Positions 1 to 5,526 of a stretch of DNA of 5,526 nucleotides are shown piece by piece. The notes beneath the pieces are model-generated. The model searched no databases. It was not told the origin of the DNA and was given only the letters and a program-made list of their open reading frames with translations. The translations under genes and the position numbers were made by a program. The DNA is from Desulfotomaculaceae bacterium. Its GTDB lineage: Bacteria > Bacillota > Desulfotomaculia > Desulfotomaculales > Pelotomaculaceae. The DNA lies in assembly GCA_028704035.1 (NCBI GenBank), contig JAQVLS010000114.1, positions 1 through 5,526 on the forward strand, given 5' to 3'. Position 1 is the first letter of the stretch. Each line of letters opens with the position of its first letter.

Positions 1-770
<770 letters not shown>

Positions 771-840
771 GATCATAAATAAATCAGAAATAAACTCTGA
801 AGGATACCTGTAGCCTGACGTCTGATTACCGACGACTGAA

Positions 841-847
841 AAGGGGG
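841..847 (+). promoter_or_regulatory. Ribosome binding site of rpoC, fixing a TTG start
   Basis: AAGGGGG lies 7 nt upstream of the TTG at 855. It can pair with the CCUCC core of 16S rRNA with one G-U wobble. The next methionine codon in frame is at residue 92, well inside the conserved zinc-binding domain, so this site decides the start. Confidence 0.8.
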
Positions 848-854
848 CGTTCTT

Positions 855-3800
855 TTGCTGGATTTAAACAATTTTGACCGCATCAGGATCGGTTTGGCGT
901 CGCCAGATCAGATTCGCACCTGGTCAAGCGGAGAGGTCAAAAAACCTGAAACTATCAATTACCGCACCTTGAAACCCGAAAGAGACGGACTTTTTTGTGA
1001 ACGCATTTTCGGGCCGACCCGCGACTGGGAGTGTCACTGTGGTAAATATAAGCGTGTACGATATAGGGGGGTCATTTGTGACAGATGCGGTGTCGAAGTA
1101 ACCCGTTCTAAAGTGCGCCGGGAAAGAATGGGGCATATTGAGCTGGCCGCGCCAGTCTCTCATATCTGGTATTTTAAAGGTATTCCCAGCCGTATGGGGC
1201 TCCTGATGGACATGTCTCCGCGCGCGCTGGAAAAAGTGTTATACTTTGTTTCTTATATAGTAACTGATCCCGGCGATACCGGCTTAATTAAGAAACAGCT
1301 CCTAAGCGAGGCCGAGTATCGTGAGAACCGGGAAAAATACGAATGGTCCTTCAAGGCCGGCATGGGCGCGGAGGCGATCAAAAAGCTGCTCGAAGGGATC
1401 GATCTAGAAGAGCTCACCAGGGAGCTTCGCCAGGAACTGAAGAGTGTTTCCGGCCAGCGCAAGATCAGAGCTATTCGTCGCCTGGAAGTGGCGGAAGCCT
1501 TTCGCAAGTCCGGCAACATGCCTGAGTGCATGATCCTGGAAGTGATCCCGGTAATACCTCCAGAACTGCGGCCAATGGTGCAGCTTGACGGCGGCCGTTT
1601 CGCCACATCGGATTTGAACGACCTCTACCGCCGGGTGATTAACCGCAACAACCGCTTGAAAAGGCTTTTGGACCTTGGCGCCCCGGATATTATTGTCCGA
1701 AATGAAAAGAGAATGCTGCAGGAAGCCGTAGATGCCTTAATAGATAACGGCCGCCGCGGACGTCCGGTTACAGGACCCGGCAACCGCCCGCTCAAATCTC
1801 TATCAGACATGTTGAAAGGGAAGCAGGGTCGTTTCCGCCAGAACCTTCTCGGTAAAAGGGTTGACTATTCAGGCCGCTCGGTAATTGTTGTCGGTCCGGA
1901 ATTGCAAATGCACCAGTGCGGTCTGCCCAAGGAAATGGCACTGGAATTATTCAAACCATTTGTGATGAAACGCCTGGTAAACGATGGTCACGCTCATAAC
2001 ATCAAGAGCGCAAAAAGGATGGTTGAGCGGATACGGCCGGAAGTTTGGGACGTCCTGGAAGAGGTAATCAGTGAACACCCTGTCCTGCTAAACCGCGCTC
2101 CCACCCTGCACCGTTTGGGCATCCAGGCTTTTGAGCCGGTGCTGGTAAGCGGCAAGGCTATCCAAATTCATCCGATGGTCTGCACCGCCTATAACGCTGA
2201 CTTTGACGGGGACCAAATGGCCGTGCACGTGCCTCTTTCCGCCGAGGCGCAGTCGGAAGCCAGACTTTTAATGATGTCGTCTAATAACATATTAAATCCC
2301 AAGGACGGGCGGCCGGTGGCCATTCCCACTCAAGACATGGTGCTGGGCTGTTATTACCTGACCACGGAAAAGAATGATGCGCTGGGTCAAGGCAAATATT
2401 TCAAGGATCCGGAAGAAGCTGTTATGGCATATAATAACGACGCCATCGCTCTGCACGCCAAGATTAAGGTCCGCATTTCCGGACTGGGTCTGGTGGAAAC
2501 TACTGTAGGCAGAGTTATATTTAATGAAGAACTGCCAGGAGAATTGAAAAATATAGAATGGGGCGGGTTTTATAATAATGTTGCGGACAAGAAAGCCCTG
2601 AGCATTATAGTGGACAAATGTTACCGCAAACTTGGATTTTCCGCTACGACAAAGCTGCTGGACGGGGTCAAAAAGCTCGGTTTTACTTACGCCAGCAGGG
2701 CGGGTGTTACGATCGGGATCAATGACATCAAAATTCCAGAAGAAAAAGCAGGCATCCTGAAAGATGCCGAGACACAGGTAGAAAAGGTCGAAATGCAGTT
2801 CAGGCGCGGCCTGATTACAGAAGAAGAGCGCTACCAAACAGTAATAGGGATCTGGAACGAAGCTACCAGAAGGGTGACGGACGCGTTAATTGAATCTCTC
2901 GACCGGTTTAACCCGGTCTATATGATGGCCAACTCCGGCGCCCGCGGCAACATTCAACAAATTCGCCAGCTTGCCGGTATGCGCGGTCTGATGGCCGACC
3001 CATCCGGACAGATTATCGACCTGCCCATTAAAGCCAATTTCCGGGAAGGTCTGACCGTTCTTGAATACTTTATTTCAACGCACGGCGCCAGGAAAGGTTT
3101 GGCCGATACCGCGCTGAGGACGGCTGACTCAGGTTATCTTACCCGCCGGTTGGTTGATGTTGCCCAGGACGTAATTATCCGGGAAGATGATTGTTTTACA
3201 ACACAGGGCATAGAGGTAATGGAAATAAAAGACGGTACCGAAGTTATTGAGAAAATTGAAGACCGCATCAGTGGACGGGTTGCCCTGGAAGATATAATAC
3301 ACCCTCAGACAGGTGAGGTGCTGGCAAAAGCCGACACAGAAATTACCGAAGAGGAAGCCGAAGCTATTACAGAAGCCGGTATTACAAAAGTAAAAATTCG
3401 TTCGGTGTTAACCTGCCGCACCCGCTACGGAGTTTGTGTTAAGTGCTACGGCCGCAACCTAGCCACCGGCCGCAAGGTCGATATCGGTGAGGCGGTTGGC
3501 ATTATTGCCGCCCAGAGTATTGGTGAGCCCGGTACCCAGCTGACCATGCGTACTTTCCACACCGGCGGTGTCGCAGGAGATGACATCACCCAGGGCCTGC
3601 CCCGTGTCGAAGAACTTTTCGAGGCCAGAAAGCCCAAAGGTCAGGCCATCGTGGCTGAGGATGACGGTACTGCTGAAGTGCGGGAGGCAAAAGGCCGCCG
3701 GGAAATTGAAGTGACCACCGAAGATGGTGAAAAGGAAGTTTACCAAGTCCCTTATGGGGCCCGTCTGAAAATCAAGGACGGAGATCGGATCTACGCTGGC

Positions 3801-4376
3801 GACGAGCTGACCGAAGGCTCGGTGAACCCGCATGACCTGCTGAAGATCAAAGGTATTCAGGGTGTGCAGGTCTATCTTTTACAAGAGGTCCAGCGGGTCT
3901 ACCGCCTGCAGGGTGTGGATATTAACGATAAGCATATAGAAGTGATGATTCGCCAGATGCTGCGCAGGGTTAAGATAGAAGAACCCGGCGGCACCGATCT
4001 CCTGCCGGGTGGTCTAATCGATATATTTGAGTTTGAGGACGAAAACAACCGGGTAACATTAAAAGGTGACGAGCCCGCTACCGCTAAAACGCTTTTGATG
4101 GGTATCACCAAGGCTTCTCTGGCAACCGATTCCTTCCTCTCGGCCGCCTCCTTTCAGGAGACCACCCGGGTGCTTACAGACGCGGCGATCAAGGGCAAGC
4201 TTGATCCGTTGTTGGGTTTGAAAGAAAACGTAATCATCGGCAAGCTGGTTCCGGCCGGTACCGGTATGTCCCGCTACCGGAACATAGAAATAAATGCTGT
4301 GGAGGATGACCTGGAAAAAGAAAATATCATAGTAGAAGAAGAAATCGCCAGTCAGGGAATTGACAACGTACTTTAG
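855..4376 (+). CDS. rpoC: RNA polymerase beta' subunit RpoC, complete
   Basis: The 1173-residue beta' subunit holds the polymerase active site and, with beta, forms the DNA clamp. The N-terminal zinc ribbon has Cys60, Cys62, Cys75 and Cys78. The segment [10 protein letters not shown] (413-422) precedes the catalytic loop NADFDGDQ (447-454), whose Asp449, Asp451 and Asp453 hold the catalytic Mg2+. NSGARGN (693-699) starts the F-loop region, and the bridge helix covers about 735-770 ([12 protein letters not shown] and on). The second zinc site is Cys780, Cys854, Cys861 and Cys864. The trigger loop [10 protein letters not shown] (896-905) keeps the catalytic Met, Arg and His. The large trigger-loop insertion of E. 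coli (SI3) is absent, which explains much of the size gap to E. coli (1407 aa) and matches Firmicutes, where B. subtilis has about 1199. The start is a TTG supported by its ribosome binding site and by the conserved MLDLNNFD opening. No frameshift or missing key residue was seen. Its last codons overlap a predicted promoter for the genes downstream. Confidence 0.99.
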   Translation: MLDLNNFDRIRIGLASPDQIRTWSSGEVKKPETINYRTLKPERDGLFCERIFGPTRDWECHCGKYKRVRYRGVICDRCGVEVTRSKVRRERMGHIELAAPVSHIWYFKGIPSRMGLLMDMSPRALEKVLYFVSYIVTDPGDTGLIKKQLLSEAEYRENREKYEWSFKAGMGAEAIKKLLEGIDLEELTRELRQELKSVSGQRKIRAIRRLEVAEAFRKSGNMPECMILEVIPVIPPELRPMVQLDGGRFATSDLNDLYRRVINRNNRLKRLLDLGAPDIIVRNEKRMLQEAVDALIDNGRRGRPVTGPGNRPLKSLSDMLKGKQGRFRQNLLGKRVDYSGRSVIVVGPELQMHQCGLPKEMALELFKPFVMKRLVNDGHAHNIKSAKRMVERIRPEVWDVLEEVISEHPVLLNRAPTLHRLGIQAFEPVLVSGKAIQIHPMVCTAYNADFDGDQMAVHVPLSAEAQSEARLLMMSSNNILNPKDGRPVAIPTQDMVLGCYYLTTEKNDALGQGKYFKDPEEAVMAYNNDAIALHAKIKVRISGLGLVETTVGRVIFNEELPGELKNIEWGGFYNNVADKKALSIIVDKCYRKLGFSATTKLLDGVKKLGFTYASRAGVTIGINDIKIPEEKAGILKDAETQVEKVEMQFRRGLITEEERYQTVIGIWNEATRRVTDALIESLDRFNPVYMMANSGARGNIQQIRQLAGMRGLMADPSGQIIDLPIKANFREGLTVLEYFISTHGARKGLADTALRTADSGYLTRRLVDVAQDVIIREDDCFTTQGIEVMEIKDGTEVIEKIEDRISGRVALEDIIHPQTGEVLAKADTEITEEEAEAITEAGITKVKIRSVLTCRTRYGVCVKCYGRNLATGRKVDIGEAVGIIAAQSIGEPGTQLTMRTFHTGGVAGDDITQGLPRVEELFEARKPKGQAIVAEDDGTAEVREAKGRREIEVTTEDGEKEVYQVPYGARLKIKDGDRIYAGDELTEGSVNPHDLLKIKGIQGVQVYLLQEVQRVYRLQGVDINDKHIEVMIRQMLRRVKIEEPGGTDLLPGGLIDIFEFEDENNRVTLKGDEPATAKTLLMGITKASLATDSFLSAASFQETTRVLTDAAIKGKLDPLLGLKENVIIGKLVPAGTGMSRYRNIEINAVEDDLEKENIIVEEEIASQGIDNVL

Positions 4377-4388
4377 TAGTGATACTAT
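4360..4388 (+). promoter_or_regulatory. Predicted sigma-A promoter inside the rpoC 3' end, driving ybxF-rpsL-rpsG
   Basis: A perfect -35 hexamer TTGACA (4360-4365) is followed by a 17 bp spacer and a -10 hexamer TACTAT (4383-4388) that keeps the T1, A2, A5 and T6 of TATAAT. A TG at 4380-4381 adds an extended -10. Transcription would start at about 4394-4396, giving a leader of roughly 32 nt before the ATG at 4427. The -35 lies within the last codons of rpoC (Ile-Asp-Asn), and the -10 lies just after the stop. This is a sequence prediction only; the combination of a 6/6 -35, ideal spacing, extended -10 and position directly before a gene makes chance less likely. Confidence 0.6.
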
Positions 4389-4406
4389 ATCAAAGTGTCT
4401 GAATTT

Positions 4407-4415
4407 AGGGGGGGG
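4407..4415 (+). promoter_or_regulatory. Ribosome binding site of ybxF with a run of eight G
   Basis: A followed by eight consecutive G residues (4408-4415) lies 11 nt before the ATG at 4427. It pairs with the anti-Shine-Dalgarno core through a G-U wobble in place of the usual central A. No better purine-rich site is nearby. The TTG triplets at 4416 and 4419 are in another frame and are not starts of this gene. Confidence 0.6.
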
Positions 4416-4426
4416 TTGTTGCCGCC

Positions 4427-4675
4427 ATGGCTGATGAGCGTTTGCTTTCTTCTCGCAAAAAAACCGTAGGCGCAAAGCAAACTTTAAAAGCCTTAGAGCG
4501 TGGGCAGGCTAAAGCCGTATTTGTGGCAAAAGATGCCGACCGTTTTGTGGTTGACCCGATCCTTCAGTTGAGTTCTCAAAAAGGGATACCTATAATTCAG
4601 GTTGATACCATGCAGTCTCTCGGCAAAGCCTGCTGTATTGAAGTGGGCTGTGCTGTTGCTGCCATTCTTGAGTAG
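4427..4675 (+). CDS. ybxF: L7Ae/L30e-family kink-turn RNA-binding protein (YbxF type)
   Basis: This 82-residue protein belongs to the L7Ae/L30e/S12e family. The B. subtilis relative YbxF (82 aa as I recall) sits at the same place between rpoC and rpsL and binds kink-turn RNA. The signature is visible: GAKQTLKAL (15-23) is the RNA-contacting helix start with the G-x-K/N-x-T-x-K pattern; VFVAKDAD (31-38) is the first core strand and turn; GIPIIQV (53-59) is the next strand; and LGKACCIEVGCAVAAI (65-80) is the conserved C-terminal loop and helix that contributes to RNA specificity. It is cytoplasmic, with no signal or membrane segment. Cys69, Cys70 and Cys75 are three cysteines within seven residues of the RNA-facing part, where the B. 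subtilis protein as I remember it has one; the effect is unknown. The precise cellular RNA target in this organism cannot be told from sequence. It lies 50 bp after rpoC and 47 bp before rpsL, downstream of a predicted promoter. Confidence 0.92.
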   Translation: MADERLLSSRKKTVGAKQTLKALERGQAKAVFVAKDADRFVVDPILQLSSQKGIPIIQVDTMQSLGKACCIEVGCAVAAILE

Positions 4676-4702
4676 ATATTATGTTGAACTTTTATTTGCC
4701 GG

Positions 4703-4711
4703 AAGGAGGTG
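4703..4711 (+). promoter_or_regulatory. Ribosome binding site of rpsL, near-perfect
   Basis: AAGGAGGTG is a 9-nt exact complement to the 16S rRNA 3' end, the strongest such site in the window and the only one of the four here with the canonical GGAGG core. It ends 11 nt before the ATG at 4723, somewhat further than usual. Confidence 0.85.
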
Positions 4712-4722
4712 TATTTTAAGAC

Positions 4723-5097
4723 ATGCCAACTATCAGCCAGCTTATTCGCAAGGGCAGAAAAGAGATCATCAAGAAAGTAAATGCCCCGGCGCTGAAAGAA
4801 TGCCCGCAGAAGCGCGGTGTGTGCACAAGGGTATATACTACTACTCCCAAGAAGCCCAACTCGGCCTTGCGCAAAATAGCAAGGGTAAGGCTCATTAACG
4901 GCATCGAGGTAACCTCCTATATACCAGGTATCGGACATAACCTGCAGGAACACTCGGTTGTCCTGGTCCGTGGCGGGAGAGTAAAAGACATCCCGGGTGT
5001 CAGGTATCATATAGTACGCGGCGCCCTTGATTCCGCCGGTGTGCAAAATAGGAACCAGGGACGTTCCAAATACGGTACCAAGCGTCCGAAGAAATAA
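4723..5097 (+). CDS. rpsL: 30S ribosomal protein S12, complete
   Basis: This 124-residue protein is S12 of the small ribosomal subunit. It sits at the decoding centre and helps monitor codon-anticodon pairing. Length and sequence align with E. coli S12 nearly end to end without gaps. The block [20 protein letters not shown] (27-46) and the block [14 protein letters not shown] (83-96) are intact. Lys43 and Lys88, where substitutions in other bacteria give streptomycin resistance or dependence, are wild type, so the sequence predicts the ordinary streptomycin-sensitive form. Asp89 is the residue methylthiolated by RimO in E. coli, and its surrounding motif is kept. The C-terminus is the usual basic tail ([10 protein letters not shown]). 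It follows ybxF by 47 bp and has the best ribosome binding site in the window. It is separated from rpsG by an unusually long structured gap. Confidence 0.99.
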   Translation: MPTISQLIRKGRKEIIKKVNAPALKECPQKRGVCTRVYTTTPKKPNSALRKIARVRLINGIEVTSYIPGIGHNLQEHSVVLVRGGRVKDIPGVRYHIVRGALDSAGVQNRNQGRSKYGTKRPKK

Positions 5098-5104
5098 ACA
5101 TCTT

Positions 5105-5206
5105 CACAGAATTTACAAGATTATAAGATTAAATGGATTAAAAGATATATAAGGCAAATTGTTATTTTTAAATCGTGTAAATCCCTAAAATTCTGTTAAT
5201 CCTGTG
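5105..5206. repeat. Imperfect inverted repeat built of degenerate 9-mers, between rpsL and rpsG
   Basis: The left arm (5105-5147) and right arm (5163-5206) match as reverse complements at 31 of 43 positions with a single one-base gap, plus two more G-U pairs in RNA, around a 15-nt loop. Each arm is a row of 9-base units. On the + strand the left arm reads ACAGAATTT, ACAAGATTA, TAAGATTA (8 nt), AATGGATTA, AAAGATATA from 5106. The right arm reads AAATCGTGT, AAATCCCTA, AAATTCTGT, TAATCCTGT from 5170. These are copies of ACAGGATTA and its complement. The stretch 5101-5220 has 28 G/C in 120, far below the flanking genes. No open reading frame of note lies in it and no T-run follows the right arm, so it does not look like a simple terminator. 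It resembles degenerate intergenic repeats of the AATCCTGTTAAT type that I recall from many genomes. A MITE-like or recombination-derived origin is inferred, as is any regulatory role. Confidence 0.75.
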
Positions 5207-5222
5207 ATTATTTTAAGATCTA

Positions 5223-5245
5223 TTTCCACTGCAAAGGGGGGGAAA
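5223..5245 (+). promoter_or_regulatory. Ribosome binding site of rpsG within a small possible hairpin
   Basis: AAAGGGGGGG (5233-5242, seven G) lies 5 nt upstream of the rpsG ATG at 5248. It is flanked by TTTCC (5223-5227) and GGAAA (5241-5245), a perfect 5-bp inverted repeat with a 13-nt loop that would hold most of the G-run. The ribosome binding site is clear; the hairpin is short and may be chance. Confidence 0.65.
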
Positions 5246-5247
5246 GC

Positions 5248-5526
5248 ATGCCAAGAAGAGGATCTGTTCCTAAACGTGAAGTTTTACCGGATCCCGTTTA
5301 CCGGAGCAAGGTTTTAGCCAAATTGATTAACCAGGTCATGCTGGACGGCAAAAAGAGCCTAGCCGAAACTGTTGTATATGGAGCTATGAACATTATCAAA
5401 GAAAAATCAGGCAAAGACCCATTGGAGGTATTTGAGGCGGCGACGAAAAACATCATGCCGATTCTCGAAGTCAAAGCTCGCAGGGTAGGTGGCGCCAACT
5501 ACCAGGTGCCTATAGAAGTGCGGCAC
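5248..5526 (+). CDS. rpsG: 30S ribosomal protein S7, N-terminal part (3' truncated by window edge)
   Basis: These 93 codons begin at the ATG at 5248, and the frame stays open to the last base. S7 is a primary binding protein that nucleates assembly of the head of the 30S subunit on the 3' domain of 16S rRNA and lies near the exit site. The start [18 protein letters not shown] is the standard S7 opening, followed by [16 protein letters not shown] and by [17 protein letters not shown] (76-92), the family signature. About 60 further residues are expected beyond the window, as full S7 is about 156 aa. In E. coli S7 represses its own operon by binding the S12-S7 spacer; here the equivalent spacer is 150 bp and structured. 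By conserved gene order the next genes should be fusA and tuf, outside the window. Confidence 0.98.
   Translation, partial: MPRRGSVPKREVLPDPVYRSKVLAKLINQVMLDGKKSLAETVVYGAMNIIKEKSGKDPLEVFEAATKNIMPILEVKARRVGGANYQVPIEVRH

Noticed and set aside
784..834. Small inverted repeats in the rpoB-rpoC gap (TCAGA/TCTGA and CGTC/GACG) and a possible weak promoter at 751-779
   Set aside because: The stems are 4 to 5 bp with loops of 7 to 8 nt and no T-run, and the hexamers match at only 4 of 6 each without the key first and last T of the -10. They are at the level expected by chance.
2292..2837. Long open frame of 181 codons on the minus strand inside rpoC
   Set aside because: It lies wholly opposite a conserved, certain gene, resembles no protein I know, and has no convincing start signal. 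Similar minus-strand frames at 4059-4475 and 4597-5046 are rejected for the same reason.
3983..4010. Strong GC-rich hairpin (ACCCGGC with GCCGGGT, extendable to 9 pairs) inside rpoC
   Set aside because: No T-run follows, and the two arms code for two similar Pro-Gly-Gly stretches of RpoC, which is enough to explain the repeat. A second small palindrome at 2901-2918 likewise lies over conserved codons.
4421..4430. GCCGCCATGG at the ybxF start matches the eukaryotic Kozak context
   Set aside because: The gene set, operon layout and Shine-Dalgarno sites are clearly bacterial, so the match is a coincidence.
4399..4437. CTGA (4399) and CTGATGA (4431) resemble box D and box C of a kink-turn, which would suggest self-regulation by the L7Ae-like protein
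   Set aside because: The flanking bases do not give the two paired stems that a kink-turn needs, and both motifs are short enough to occur by chance.
4677..4682. TATTAT just after the ybxF stop as a -10 box for rpsL
   Set aside because: No acceptable -35 lies at 16 to 18 bp; the best candidate matches three bases at a 15 bp spacer. rpsL is more simply served by the promoter near 4360.
4602..4898. Plus-strand frame of 98 codons overlapping ybxF and rpsL
   Set aside because: It runs out of frame through two well-supported genes and across the rpsL ribosome binding site, and its translation looks like no known protein.
5098..5247. Promoter or intrinsic terminator in the rpsL-rpsG gap
   Set aside because: The AT-rich sequence offers partial hexamers, but none with both boxes at proper spacing, and the long hairpin has no GC-rich stem followed by a T-run.

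Overview
This window is a stretch of a bacterial RNA polymerase and ribosomal protein operon, read entirely on the + strand. In order it holds the C-terminal third or less of rpoB (5' end cut off by the window), a complete rpoC, a small L7Ae-family RNA-binding protein (YbxF type), a complete rpsL (ribosomal protein S12), and the first 93 codons of rpsG (ribosomal protein S7, cut off by the right edge). All four complete or truncated core proteins are intact, with every diagnostic residue I checked in place, so this is a functional housekeeping locus and not an accessory island.

The organism looks like a member of the Firmicutes, most likely of the Clostridia (Peptococcaceae or Desulfotomaculum/Pelotomaculum-like). 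The reasons are the L7Ae-type gene between rpoC and rpsL, the short RpoC (1173 residues) without the large trigger-loop insertion of Proteobacteria, the acidic tail on RpoB, and strong purine-rich ribosome binding sites. The lineage below phylum is an impression from protein similarity and is not proven. The coding DNA is of middling GC content.

The layout between genes is where the less ordinary signals lie. The rpoB-rpoC gap (84 bp) shows only weak structure. The end of rpoC and the short gap after it carry a very good sigma-A type promoter (a perfect TTGACA, 17 bp spacer, TG-extended TACTAT) that would let the ybxF-rpsL-rpsG part be transcribed separately from rpoBC. The rpsL-rpsG gap is 150 bp, about 23 % GC over its core, and is filled by an imperfect 43/44 bp inverted repeat. 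Each arm is itself built of degenerate 9-mers of the form ACAGGATTA (left) and its complement (right). This is the most unusual object in the window: either a MITE-like interspersed repeat that has landed in the operon, or a structured leader controlling rpsG, as the S12-S7 spacer does in E. coli.

Functionally, RpoB and RpoC are the two large subunits of RNA polymerase, S12 and S7 are primary parts of the 30S subunit, and the L7Ae-like protein binds kink-turn RNA. The cluster therefore couples the production of the transcription and translation machineries. I saw no RNA genes, no CRISPR, no transposase, and no convincing new multi-gene system.
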